This document shows positions 27,197-37,322 of a stretch of DNA of 64,000 nt, piece after piece. This DNA comes from Cladopsammia gracilis. Lineage: Eukaryota; Cnidaria; Anthozoa; Scleractinia; Dendrophylliidae. The notes beneath the pieces are model-generated. The model was not told where the DNA came from, ran no database searches, and saw nothing but the letters and a program-made list of their open reading frames with translations. Position 1 is the stretch's first letter. Every line of letters begins with the position of its first letter. A program made the position numbers and the translations under genes. The stretch lies in assembly GCA_022457155.1 (NCBI GenBank), contig JAJGOT010001117.1:1-64000 (forward strand). The letters run 5' to 3'.

Positions 27197-27418
27197 ATGT
27201 CTGACAACAAGCTCGTGAAAGCTGTTCTTGATGCGGCCACAATAACTGGCCTTGTCGCAAGTATTGGCTGGGTTGGCAAAAAGGTCGTCAAGGAAAATCT
27301 CACGGCCGACCCCAGCTCGAATCTAATGAACTATGTGAAGTTCACTGCCGTCATGGCTGGGAGCATAGCTCTCAAGAAATATCTCGAGGACCAGAAGATC
27401 CTCCCTGCCTCAATGTAA
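27197..27418 (+). CDS. Small membrane protein, 73 aa, element A
   Basis: Homologue of 17430-17651. Hydrophobic helix ITGLVASIGWVGKKVV now contains an extra Lys. Same length and ending ILPASM. TATATATACACC precedes the ATG. Confidence 0.7.
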   Translation: MSDNKLVKAVLDAATITGLVASIGWVGKKVVKENLTADPSSNLMNYVKFTAVMAGSIALKKYLEDQKILPASM

Positions 27419-27435
27419 ATCATATATATATAGCA

Positions 27436-27864
27436 ATGGCCTCAATCGCTATTATGGTTGGTGGAGCAATTTTGAATGCCGCTGCTTTCACTGGAGGCAA
27501 CTATCTCGCAAAATATCTTTCCGGCGACAGTGGGAAAGCCGCTCTGGATGAGAAGACCAGACACGACAAGGCGTTAGAGGCCTATCAAGCGGCCTACGCT
27601 AAATATCAGAAAGACCGCACAAAACTCCTCGACTGGATTGCCAGCAATGATCGAATCAAAGATCAAGCGAAACACAACTTTCAAGACACTGACCAAGCTC
27701 TAGTGCTCTACAACCAAACACATCGGGAGCAGCAAATAACACTCCCCAAAGAGCCCGAGTTCTCTGACTTTTATAAACCAGGCCCACAGCAGAAACAAGG
27801 CGAACTCTTGTTTATCGGCACTGGCGCACTCGCCCTTGGCTATGCGGCGTTTCGCTTTCTGTAA
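27436..27864 (+). CDS. Two-anchor membrane protein, 142 aa, element A
   Basis: Virtually identical to 17669-18097 (Arg in place of Cys at about residue 61). Hydrophobic ends and a charged helical middle. Unknown function. Confidence 0.75.
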   Translation: MASIAIMVGGAILNAAAFTGGNYLAKYLSGDSGKAALDEKTRHDKALEAYQAAYAKYQKDRTKLLDWIASNDRIKDQAKHNFQDTDQALVLYNQTHREQQITLPKEPEFSDFYKPGPQQKQGELLFIGTGALALGYAAFRFL

Positions 27865-27870
27865 ACACAT

Positions 27871-28866
27871 ATGTATATGGAGGCGAAACTCTCAAAGGTC
27901 TATTACGGCCCCAAAGGCTATTGGAAAGGACTTGCCGCTGTCAAAAAGCTAGCTGCAGCAGCCAAGGTCTCTGAAGAGGCGGCAAAGAAATGGCTCGTCA
28001 AACAAGCCCTTTGGCAAGTATATCTCCCAGCGCCACGCCATATCCCTCGACCCAAGTTTGATGTTCAAACTCCTAATGCAGTACATCAAGCAGATCTACT
28101 TTTTTTACCACACGACAAACTGCCCCACGGACGAAAGATTTACAAATATGCTTTGACAGTTGTTGATGTGGCTAGCCGTTACAAAGCAGCAGAGCCCTTG
28201 ACTTCGAAAGAGTCTGATGAAGTTTCGAAGGCGCTTACACGTATTTACAGGCGTGGGCCTTTGAAATGGCCACAACTGTTGCAAGTCGATCCGGGGACAG
28301 AGTTTATGGGAGCTGTGACTAAAGAGACTGGGGCCCATAAAACAACCATTCGTCGTGGGCGTGTTGATATCCGCAGAGACCAAGGGATTGTTGAAAGATT
28401 CAACAGAACCCTGGCTGAACGATTGTTTGGTTACCAGTACGCAGTTGAAATGAATCTACCCTCTGGCCGTTCGACTGCTTGGGTTAAAAGGTTGCCAGAT
28501 GTTATCTCGGCTTTGAACAATGAAGTGACTCAACTCACTGGCAAGAAGCCTGCGCAAGCGATTAAAGAGAAAGCTACCTCAGCCAAGCCAGCGACACCAT
28601 ATTTGAGACCAGTTGGCAAGAAGGAAAAGAAGCTCCCTCATGGAGTCAATTTGAGATATCTGTATTACCCCGGTGAGCTTGAAGGCGGTAGTCGACGAGC
28701 GACTGATCCAATCTGGTCTTTGAAAGTCTACCAAATACAAAGGATTGTCACCAAGCCAGATGCGCCGGCTGTCTATTATCTGTACGACGGACCCAAGCGC
28801 GGGTTTGTGCGTGAGGAGTTGATGGTTGTGCCACCGGGCACTCAGTTGCCTCCGGTGTCTTTGTGA
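27871..28866 (+). CDS. Retrovirus-type integrase, element A, 331 aa
   Basis: Catalytic D75, D140 and E175 are conserved as in element B. Identity to B is very high over the first ~260 residues, then falls: around residues 270-320 there are many substitutions (GKKEKKLPHGVNLRYLYYPG and KVYQIQRIVTK regions), approaching the point where the neighbouring polymerase gene changes completely. The last 25 bases overlap the PolB 3' end, as in B. Intact. Confidence 0.92.
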   Translation: MYMEAKLSKVYYGPKGYWKGLAAVKKLAAAAKVSEEAAKKWLVKQALWQVYLPAPRHIPRPKFDVQTPNAVHQADLLFLPHDKLPHGRKIYKYALTVVDVASRYKAAEPLTSKESDEVSKALTRIYRRGPLKWPQLLQVDPGTEFMGAVTKETGAHKTTIRRGRVDIRRDQGIVERFNRTLAERLFGYQYAVEMNLPSGRSTAWVKRLPDVISALNNEVTQLTGKKPAQAIKEKATSAKPATPYLRPVGKKEKKLPHGVNLRYLYYPGELEGGSRRATDPIWSLKVYQIQRIVTKPDAPAVYYLYDGPKRGFVREELMVVPPGTQLPPVSL

Positions 28867-31800
28867 CCATATGCAAGCGTATGGACACCATCGTCTTTTA
28901 TCCAGCGCTTTGAATCAAAGGGAGAGAGCGTTGTCTTGGTGATGTGCTCACCGAAGATTTGGTGGCCTTTGCTTCGGAGCCTGTCCATCCCATGCTTGAA
29001 GGTTCGCCGATCGAAAAGAGCTTCCTTGTAATTCTGGTGGGTAATCTCTTTCTTTGTTACAACCTTGGTGGTGCCCTTTGCTTTCTTGATGTTTTTGTCG
29101 TCCTCTAGTAAGATAGAGTACATCTTCGAGCGAAGGCACACAACCTCTGAGATGGGCACACCCTCGCACTCGTCCTTCATCTTCCCAATGACCTTCTTGT
29201 TAAGCTGAAAGTGGAGTGGATGGTCCTTGGGATAGTCACTTGTGTCGTAGAGTTCATCCCGAGGGTTCTCCATGTCTTTGTAAACATCATCCGTCTTGAT
29301 CTCGAGGAGCAGAGAGTCTGTATCTGTGTAAAGTAGGTCTACGCGTGGACCATATTTCAGCTTGAGATGTTTGTAATAGAAGTTATACATCAGTGTTTTG
29401 GAAAGATCAAGGATGCACATGCCTGTGTAGACTGGGCGGTTGAAGAGGATTTTCTCCCTGTGCATCTGGATCCCCGCCAAGTTAGCTCCAAAGACTGTTG
29501 CTCTGGAAAACAGCGGGCTTGCGATAAGCTTTCTAATCTTGTCTTGCTCGTGCGATCGGACAAGCTTCATGTCGATTCGATTTCTGAGGTTCTCCATTGT
29601 CTTACCGAAGACTGAGTTGTTCATGAGCTTGAAGAAGTTCTTCTCAAAATCGGAAGTGGCCTTCTTTCTGAGCTCGGTGTTCAGGGAGATGTATGGCTCC
29701 ATCCAAGCCCTCTGCTCGAACTTGAGCATTTTGTGAATTTTCGTCAACTTCATTCCCAGATCCAGGTACTGCTGGAGATTTCTGTAATGCAACACATACC
29801 GAGATTTCTTGTTTAGGGTAAGGAGCAGCTTCTGTGTCTTGTCTTCTGACTGTCCCTCTGCCAAGGCCCTTTGATATGGAGACATCCATGCCTTAGGAAC
29901 GGCCTGACTTTCTGGGGCAAGAGGATAAGCGTTGTGCTCATCGTGCAGCTCCTCGGGGTACTCAAGATCAACCTCGAGGATGTAACCAATCTTTCTGTTT
30001 GACCTCCACTTCCTGATCTGGTGTTGTGTTGGAAAGACAGGGCACCATGCGAAGTTGCCAACTGGGAGAGGCTGACTCATGGCCCATCCATATAGATTGT
30101 TCGCGTCGAGATACATGATGTAACTTGACTCTTCGTTGGGGTTGTGATCGTGAAGATAGGGGTTGTTAGCCTTGCAGTACCGCCTGCTCTCCATGGATAT
30201 ACCACCTCGCAAGCCTCTTTCAACAAACAGATGCATGTCAACATCTGTGAGCAGCTCCAGGTTGATGCCCGTATACCTGAGAAGGGCGTCCCATGAGAGG
30301 CCAGGGCTTGTGTAATAATGTGCCGGGTCAAGCTTGTAATGTTGCAGACATGTTTTTCTGAAGTTCTCGAAAACATCGGCCAGAAGAAGCACATCTGTAA
30401 TGAGGTAGAGATCGTGGTAATCTCCAAGCGTCTTGCATCCAAATACCTCCCACACTTTTTGCGCGTGGGCGTATTCCTTATCTGAGATGCCTTCCTTCTT
30501 GAGCTCGCTGTAGAAGGCATCCTTCGGCGGGAGAGAGGTCTCCTCGAATCGAGCCCATGAGTCCATGTATTCGTATGGGTAAATCCCTTTTTGCAGGAGA
30601 AGGTTGCGTTTGGCTTGGTTCTCCTCATAGCTTGCCGTGATTGTGAAGGACTCTGGCTTGTTTGCTTCAACCAGGGCACTGAGGCTTGACTGCATGAACT
30701 GCAAGCTGTCAATGAACCTTAGCTTGCGGAGGGAGAAAGAGATGTATTTCTCCATGTTGTTGGGGATGCATGTCAAATCAGATTGAATGCCCGCAATTCC
30801 GCCCATAATGTGGTGTGCATCATAACCCCTCAAGTTGTGAAAGATTGCGGGGATTATTTCCGTTTTCGGGTTGGTTCGGAAATAGTTCATGTTGCAAAAA
30901 CTGTGAGCCGCGCCCCGATATTTGCCTGTGATGTGACAATGATCTTTAACTGCGTCTCGAACAGATTCTTGGATTAGAGACTCCCCACAGAAAAGACAGT
31001 CGGCCTGCTCGAATAAATTTTCTGTGATGGGCTTCCATTTGTTTCTTGGCCCAACAAATGGTAACTCTTCTAATTCACCATCATCGCCCTTGATGTAATT
31101 TTTGAATGCCTTTTGATAACATTTGTTGGTAAAGCGATGAATAAAGCCCATGTATTCTCCTGTGTTTGGATCATAGACTTCAGTGGCATCCCTGTGGTTC
31201 CTCTTGGTGAGAGACTTGTTACAGATGTGACAGTCAGTTGCGCGGTTGAATTCAATCCATTCCTTTCTCGTCATTGAGAGTGGTGCCTTGTCTTGTAGTT
31301 CGTCTCTGATCACTGCTTCCAGCTGCTGAAGGCTGTTAAGAAAGACTGGCACAGCGTCCTCTCCTTTGTATAGGTAAGGACCCTTTGTCTCCCCATCAGA
31401 GCGAACAGCTAACATGCAGAACCCGCAGGGTTTATGTATGGATATCGTAGTTGTACTGCTCTGTTGGGGGTCTGGTATGCGTCCATGGACTTTTTCGACA
31501 ATGCTTTCGAAGTCAGCATAAATAACCCAAGGCTTCTTCATCTGGTTCTGAAAGTTCTTGAAGTGGAGGAAGTTTTCGCCTTCTTTGGGCATTTCAACTC
31601 GTTCCGGCCTGCCTTTGACTCCCCTGCAATAGAATAGATGATCGGTGAGAACCCTTTCTGAAGAGAAGGGTTGGAGACACCTGTCACAGTGATGCATGCG
31701 ACGTCCAACATTGAACTCACTGTGTAGAAGTCTGCTCATGCTCTTGATGTAACAATAATGCGAAGTGTGTATGTCTGTGAGCAACATCAGATTAATCCTT

Positions 31801-32612
31801 CGCAGATTGGGATCCTCTTGCTCACTGACTCTGATTACAGCCACCTTGTTGTTTTTCCAGCCATAAACGTTGATTGCAAGGTTGTTTTGACGTTCAACCT
31901 TAGAAATCTGACTCAATGGCGTTGGAAAATCAACTCCAGTGCAGTCTAGGCCATCATCAATGGGATAACTTCCTGGTCTGTCTGAATGCGCCTCGGCAGG
32001 GAACAATACCGATCGCAGTGCCCAACGTAGACACTGATTGTCTATGTTCTTCACATTGATGATTGCCTGCTTCGACCTGAGTTTTGATGGTGTTGGGATA
32101 AATGTACCACCTCGTATAGGCTTGTACACCCCGAACTCAAGGTAAACAGTTTTGATTTTATCAACCACCCAACCAGAACCCATCTGCTGCCATCTAGAAA
32201 TCTCTTCCTTAAAACCATTCACAATGTCTTCCAGAATGCCCTCCTCTCGCAGCTGATAGAGATGTGTCACAATCAGTGGGTTGATGTTCCAAAAGAAGTG
32301 ATTCATTTCTCGATTGTTAGCACCTGCCATTGAAAAGTGAACATCGAATGACAAAGTGACCTTCACCCCGCCAAGCTCTGTGACTTCGCGTGCAATTGTC
32401 TGGAGAATGGCCGCCTTATTAGTTATGAAGAATGAATTCAGGTCCTTGATTTGGTAATCATCAGGGACATTCATCTTATAACCATGCAGCGAATTGCCGA
32501 AGTAATCGTGGTTCCTTGGATTGAAGTCAAGACGTTGAGCCTCCATGTTATATACAGGGATTTCATTTTCTCCAGTTGCTGGTCTCGTATCGGGCCTCTG
32601 TGTCATTGCCAT
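28842..32612 (-). CDS. Protein-primed type DNA polymerase B, element A type, 1256 aa
   Basis: The start is taken at ATG 32612 (MAMTQRPD). The frame is open for 51 more codons upstream, but without a good ATG context, and that stretch shares a 46-base leader with the exonuclease gene of B. Numbering from 32612: C2H2 finger near 309-330; exonuclease motif IYADFES (364-370); an HNH/endonuclease VII-like motif DHCHITGKYRGAAH...CN (557-574) preceded by two CxxC pairs; polymerase motifs DANNLYG (836-842), NNSVFGK (998-1004) and YTDTDS (1095-1100). It is closer to the polymerase of element C than to that of B. Intact. Confidence 0.93.
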   Translation of the reverse strand: MAMTQRPDTRPATGENEIPVYNMEAQRLDFNPRNHDYFGNSLHGYKMNVPDDYQIKDLNSFFITNKAAILQTIAREVTELGGVKVTLSFDVHFSMAGANNREMNHFFWNINPLIVTHLYQLREEGILEDIVNGFKEEISRWQQMGSGWVVDKIKTVYLEFGVYKPIRGGTFIPTPSKLRSKQAIINVKNIDNQCLRWALRSVLFPAEAHSDRPGSYPIDDGLDCTGVDFPTPLSQISKVERQNNLAINVYGWKNNKVAVIRVSEQEDPNLRRINLMLLTDIHTSHYCYIKSMSRLLHSEFNVGRRMHHCDRCLQPFSSERVLTDHLFYCRGVKGRPERVEMPKEGENFLHFKNFQNQMKKPWVIYADFESIVEKVHGRIPDPQQSSTTTISIHKPCGFCMLAVRSDGETKGPYLYKGEDAVPVFLNSLQQLEAVIRDELQDKAPLSMTRKEWIEFNRATDCHICNKSLTKRNHRDATEVYDPNTGEYMGFIHRFTNKCYQKAFKNYIKGDDGELEELPFVGPRNKWKPITENLFEQADCLFCGESLIQESVRDAVKDHCHITGKYRGAAHSFCNMNYFRTNPKTEIIPAIFHNLRGYDAHHIMGGIAGIQSDLTCIPNNMEKYISFSLRKLRFIDSLQFMQSSLSALVEANKPESFTITASYEENQAKRNLLLQKGIYPYEYMDSWARFEETSLPPKDAFYSELKKEGISDKEYAHAQKVWEVFGCKTLGDYHDLYLITDVLLLADVFENFRKTCLQHYKLDPAHYYTSPGLSWDALLRYTGINLELLTDVDMHLFVERGLRGGISMESRRYCKANNPYLHDHNPNEESSYIMYLDANNLYGWAMSQPLPVGNFAWCPVFPTQHQIRKWRSNRKIGYILEVDLEYPEELHDEHNAYPLAPESQAVPKAWMSPYQRALAEGQSEDKTQKLLLTLNKKSRYVLHYRNLQQYLDLGMKLTKIHKMLKFEQRAWMEPYISLNTELRKKATSDFEKNFFKLMNNSVFGKTMENLRNRIDMKLVRSHEQDKIRKLIASPLFSRATVFGANLAGIQMHREKILFNRPVYTGMCILDLSKTLMYNFYYKHLKLKYGPRVDLLYTDTDSLLLEIKTDDVYKDMENPRDELYDTSDYPKDHPLHFQLNKKVIGKMKDECEGVPISEVVCLRSKMYSILLEDDKNIKKAKGTTKVVTKKEITHQNYKEALFDRRTFKHGMDRLRSKGHQIFGEHITKTTLSPFDSKRWIKDDGVHTLAYGHKDTGGN

Positions 32613-32775
32613 GTGGGTTGGTATATGCGGGGGTGGGGTTTCTTCAATTGGTGGTCTCGTGCCGGGACCAGCATTCATAAGCACTGGAAGTAGTTGGTAC
32701 GTTGGTGCATCCGGGACCACCCCCAAACGCCCGAAAAAACGCTTATTTGGAGAACTCCCGAACACCTAAGTTTCC

Positions 32776-32810
32776 GTGCCCCAGGGCGAATGCAATGAGC
32801 CCTGGGGCAC
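32776..32810. repeat. Terminal-type hairpin at right end of element A
   Basis: A perfect 12-bp inverted repeat (GTGCCCCAGGGC at 32776-32787 and its complement at 32799-32810) around the 11-base core GAATGCAATGA. The core and its GGGC/GCCC flanks are the same as in element B's terminal palindromes although the rest of the arms differs. Just inside, CAAACGCCCGAAAAAACGCTTATTT also resembles the B arm. Outside the 12-bp stem the symmetry stops, so the distal arm is missing or the element ends here. Confidence 0.75.
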
Positions 32811-34547
32811 TATAACTTCAACAGTCGACGTTTGATTACGAAACATTGCATTTTTACCTCTGGTCTCTTTCTAATAACGGGCACCGGCTTTGTGATCGCG
32901 ATCATGTTTGTATCTATCAGTGCTAACCACCTCGCTCACCTCACTAGTGAGGAAGTCGACGTTTGCATGGAGCGAGGTGGTTCTTATCAACACGAGTTTA
33001 CGACCTCGAAACCGCATCGAAAACTTGACAAAAAAAATGTGGTAGCGTTAAAGTACATTAAAATTTCCATTTTATCGTTGATAAGACAACGCGAAATGGG
33101 CCTCTATGGTTTGCGACATGTTATCAAAAAAAAGTTGCGCGATAACGTAATAATTTCTACCAACCCCCTCGCTTCAGTACGCTAAACTTAAATTTTTTCA
33201 GCCAACTCAACTCATCTTTTATCGCACCTGAAAAAAGGATGAGATTGAAGCCATTGTTTAATTGGGAGCAAACGAAACCAACAATTGTAAATAAATCGAA
33301 CGGTACGTTTTTCTATGAACAGGAAAGCTAAAATTATCAAATGTTAGATTCTTTGGGCTCACACTGGGTGGGGTCTGGGGTGCAAAAAGCAGCAACATGC
33401 AGCAGACAAGATTTCCGCAAACTTTTGTAGTATATTGAAATTAAACAGACGCGCTGACAAAAAAAAACGTAAAATAACTGTTGAAAGACTTGAAAAGTGT
33501 TAGCTCACACGATGCGATGGGACATGTAACGTAACTGTTATTGAAATAGAAATACCAAACATATTGGAAAAATAAAATTAAAATGTTTTGTGAAAGAGTC
33601 AAGTTAATTTCAGCAACAGTATTATATTTACAATGTAACCGTTATCTGGCCTTGATTTCCCTCGTGTCTCGTGCTCATGTGTCCCGTGTCCGTGAAATAC
33701 ATGTTACATTTTTTCACTCTTCGTACGGCTCCCACAGTATAACTAATAACATTAAAAAGTAGTGCTCAATAATTCCATTTGTATTTTTATCCACAAACTT
33801 AACAATCAGAATACCTTGACAAGCAGTGTAAACAGCTTCAATAGAGAAAAGTACTGCGGTACAGTTGCTTTCATTTGAATGGTCACACAAAAGGATTTCT
33901 TTCACTGAATGGCAAAAATGTTAGTAGCACTTTAGCTTGTATTGCATAATTAATAGTAACACAGGAAAGTGCTGCTAATCTTGCTTTGGTCAAAGTGAAG
34001 GATTTCACTGATTCACAGACGATTTGAAAGTTAACGTTTTGCTCATCAGTTTGCTTTTTCATTTGAATGATTACACTTTAGGATTGATTTCATCCAGACT
34101 CAATTATTAAAACCATCTAGTAAAGAATAAAGCAGCGCTGTATGAACGTGAGTAAGGTGCTGCTACTAAAAGCTTCCATTTGAGTGTTCAACTCTTGCTT
34201 GAAGCGAATAGTAACAATTTGTCTTAAGCCAAGAGTTTTGGGTTATAAATTGTTAATAACAAGTGATAGTAACAACACTAAATGCAAAAGACAGTACAAG
34301 GCTGGGTTACCTGTTATGAAATCTTCCTTGAACCCGCTCACTTGAGAAAACGGCACAAAAACAACCAAAATAAGAGTGAACATAGCAACTACCAGAAATA
34401 TAATAAACCAGTTGAGGTTATAACTTGGAGCCCTGCGACTTGACAGCTAAATAAATATAAGCTACATTCAGTGTATTTTGTATTGAAACTAATCAAGTGA
34501 TGCTGTAATACATGTAAATTAAAGCACAATAGCCACGGTTACACATT
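32811..34547. other. Host flank, no gene recognised
   Basis: An inverted pair (AACCACCTCGCTC near 32925 and GAGCGAGGTGGTT near 32970) surrounds CCTCACTAGTGAGG, and GTCGACGTTTG occurs twice (32824 and 32955). These may be remnants of element A's end. From about 33.7 to 34.25 kb there are degenerate copies of a dispersed repeat recognisable by GTGTGACCATTCAAATG-like words. No convincing coding sequence. Confidence 0.5.
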
Positions 34548-34549
34548 TC

Positions 34550-34740
34550 AATAGGCCATTTGCACGATGACGTCATATGACTACAACTACCAGAATGCTT
34601 CAGTTTTTCGTTTTGTAGTGCAAATAAGGGCTATTGTTATTTAAACCGCACTGGGATTACAAAATTTAAATAAGAAAGGAAAAACGAAATGAATTCTGGT
34701 AGTTGTAGTCAAATGACGCCATCGTGCAAATGGCCTATTT
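34550..34740. mobile_element. Foldback (MITE-like) element 1
   Basis: ~190 bases with imperfect terminal inverted repeats of ~50 bases: ATAGGCCATTTGCACGATG...CTACAACTACCAGAAT at the left and its complement at the right. There is no coding capacity, and the AT-rich interior fits a non-autonomous DNA transposon. Confidence 0.75.
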
Positions 34741-36581
34741 TCCAAATAAGGGATAGATTATTTCTTTTTCGGGGGGTGGTGGTGGTGGGGGTTGGAGGGA
34801 GGGAATGGGCAATTACCAAAAAAAAAAAAAATCCTGAACAAAAATAGAGGAAAAAAAATCATGCACAGCACAGTATCGAACAATGCACACTTACGACATA
34901 AGCATGGAAGCGAGGCCTAAGGGCCATATCGCAGTTAAAATGGCAGAAGCGCAGTCTACAACTACGATTAAAAAACTCACAAATGCTGCGCCGCTGTGCT
35001 TTGAAATAATCGTTCCGATAATAGGAAAGACCTGACGTTTCATACATTTCCGAAGGATCCTTACGGAAGGTTAGTTTCTCCACCGTCCACTTTTCAACTG
35101 ACTTTTATTTACTATAACTGCTCCAGAAATATCTTCTGAGGTTAATTTTTAATCTCTATTTATAAATCACAGATCGCTCTTGTTTCCGCCCCCATATTTA
35201 CTTTTTTGAAGTTTGCGGTAAGTTTGGTGGCCCTTAGGCCTCGCTTTCATGCTTACGTCGTAAGTGTCTATCCCGAAAAAAAAAAACGTGCGCAATCTCA
35301 AGACGGAAAAAAATCCTGCTCAGAAATGTTGCCCCCCCCCCCCCTCCCCGCCACTCAAAAATGAAATGGTCCATCCCCAGCAAGAGCCGATGCACACTTA
35401 ATTTGAATTAATAGCCACGGCTATTGTGTAACCGCAGCTAAAAATAGCAATTGAGGCGAGATTGTGCGTAGTTTGTTTGAGCAGTTGTAGGATGCAATAA
35501 GGAATGAAGCTGTGATTTTCTTCGAGGAACCTGTGTGCGACCTTTTCATCTGGGGAAAATGAAACCAGAGAAATCTCAGGCGACTGGGGGTTAATTTGCC
35601 GAGTGTAGAGTAACTTGTCTATAGCCATCCAAGTTCGATGTTCTTTTTTCATTTCCTTTTGAACAAAATTAAGCAACACAAGGTGAGGGAAACAACAATA
35701 AAAGAATTTGATACCGGGGTAGCATAAAAAAAACTGTATAATTAGGGGGCGCCTGTTACGAAGACTTCTTATGTCGGCGTTTATATGAGCAAGAGTTTTG
35801 TGTTTTCACTTTCCTCTAACAGTCTCTATCGTTTTATTAGTTTTATATCTCAAGAAGAAGGCCAATGTATGAGTACAGATCGTCTTTTAATTTGTTTAAT
35901 TATTAGCTTACCGCTCTAAGGATCCCCCGGAGAAACAAAGACCAGATGCCAACAGTCTATCACCCTCCCACCACACCTCTACACTATTTTGGGGCTTCCA
36001 AACATTTCTTATCAAGGATGTGAACACTTAAAATGGTTCGTCTTTTTATTTAGACAACCTGATCATGTGAGGGACTTGCGCGAGTAAAAAAAATGGCAAA
36101 AGGAGAGGGGTCAGACTAAAAGACGACCTCGATCCTGCTGAGTCACATGATCAGCAAACTAAAGGTTCACATGACGTGCTCAGTGCTGTAGTAAGTTGGT
36201 ATGCTGTCCAGTATGTCGAAGGGCGGTCAAAATTTTTGTAGATGGTATTTTATTCGACTTTACACCAGCGTGTTGCTGTATAAATTTTACATATATTAAA
36301 CTGCACAAAATAACTCGTTAATTTGGACATGTGTCAAGTAATTTGGACCACTGTATTAACAAACCATCTCTGTGGGTTTGTGTTGCATTCTGGGCTCAGT
36401 TATGGCACAATATTTATTACTACTACTGACCTGTTGAAGAGCTTTCATGAGATAAAGTCTTGCAAACATTGTGGGAAAAAGGTGATGTCGAGATTCCTAG
36501 AGATAAATAATAGAAAATTCACACTCATTGGATTGTTAATGTATATGGCCTAGCATTTGCTTGCACTTCTACATGTATTAG

Positions 36582-36582
<1 letters not shown>
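34741..36582. other. Host intergenic DNA with simple sequence, no gene recognised
   Basis: Contains a G/T-rich run near 34770, A-runs near 34818 and 34850, a C-run at 35333-35346, and a short inverted similarity between 34897-34920 and 35237-35262 (GCATGAAAGCGAGGCCTAAGGGCC-like words). I saw no exons of DALRD3 or any other gene here. Confidence 0.4.
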
Positions 36583-36636
<54 letters not shown>

Positions 36637-36637
36637 G
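36583..36637. repeat. (CA)n microsatellite followed by A-run
   Basis: About 18 CA units (36583-36619) followed by ~18 A residues; no further structure. Confidence 0.95.
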
Positions 36638-37170
36638 GCATTAACCGAAGGAACGAACGCTGAATTCAGTTTTGTATCACACACTATATATGTCATATGT
36701 TATTTTTATGTTATGTTTACAAGTGCGCTGTCTACATGTCATGTATTAGCCAATCATTTATAACTATGTATTTTTCAAATTTTAGGAGCCGTTACAATAT
36801 TTTCTTTCAGTATAGCCCTGGCCCTGGGGAAGACTAGTTCTATTAGTCGAAATATTGGCCATTTAATAAATCTACCCTTTGCCGTAGTGCCAGCCTTGCA
36901 TTCAGTTTTGTATTAGAACACAGGCTAACCATTCTCAGCTGGGGTGGTAGACTGTGCTTTCAATCAGTTAAATGCTATCGCATCGGTAATTATCGATTAC
37001 TAAGCGTAAACTCTAATAGCGATATTTAGACTTTTCATATCGAAAATTGTTTGAATGTTGTGTTTCTTCCTTGTGTTTTCTTGGCAATTTGATGCATGAC
37101 AAAAAAGTTCCTCCAAACTAAAACGCTTAATTCTATTTTTGAGTCACTCAGAATAAACAATAAACAAAGG
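36638..37170. other. Host DNA with dispersed repeat fragments, no gene recognised
   Basis: The stretch 36785-36910 (TAGCCCTGGCCCTGGGGAAG...ATTTAATAAATCTACC) reads like a dispersed repeat or retroposon tail. Nothing codes convincingly. Confidence 0.4.
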
Positions 37171-37322
37171 TACCGAATAGCTACCGATGGTCACTCGAGC
37201 ATACCGAACAGCTACCGATTGTCTCTCGAGCATACCGAACAGCTTCCGATGGTCACTCGAGCATACCGAACAGCTACCGATGGTCTCTCGAGCATACCGA
37301 ACAGCTTCCGATGGTCACTTGA
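37171..37322 (+). repeat. 31-bp minisatellite
   Basis: Nearly five units of TACCGAACAGCTACCGATGG plus TCACTCGAGCA with a few substitutions (TCACTC/TCTCTC, GCTACC/GCTTCC alternating). Because 31 is not a multiple of 3, open frames across it are incidental. Confidence 0.9.

Larger units (their letters stand above)
1..32810. mobile_element. Element A: Polinton/adintovirus-like provirus, left end outside window, split by element B
   Basis: Two blocks, 1-5997 and 23206 to about 32810, are the halves of one virus-like element. They run from a VLTF3-like gene through virion-type genes, capsid protein, ATPase and integrase to DNA polymerase B. Deleting bases 5998-23205 (element B plus one copy of its AGAGC duplication) makes the two halves collinear with element B's own coiled-coil gene, which shows they were continuous. 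The left terminus lies before the window. The right terminus is placed near the hairpin at 32776-32810, because no viral gene follows, but the exact end is not proven. Decay: frameshifts in the VLTF3-like gene and in one virion paralogue, plus the insertion. Most other genes are open. Confidence 0.85.

Noticed and set aside
32613..32765. Longer PolB of element A starting near 32765
   Set aside because: The first codon is GTG, and the stretch overlaps a leader shared with the exonuclease gene; ATG 32612 is better supported.
32832..33185. 117-codon ORF after element A
   Set aside because: No recognisable domain, no promoter box, AT-rich low-complexity second half; likely chance.
35398..35679. 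93-codon minus-strand ORF in host DNA
   Set aside because: No similarity to DALRD3's missing end and no splice-site context; likely chance.
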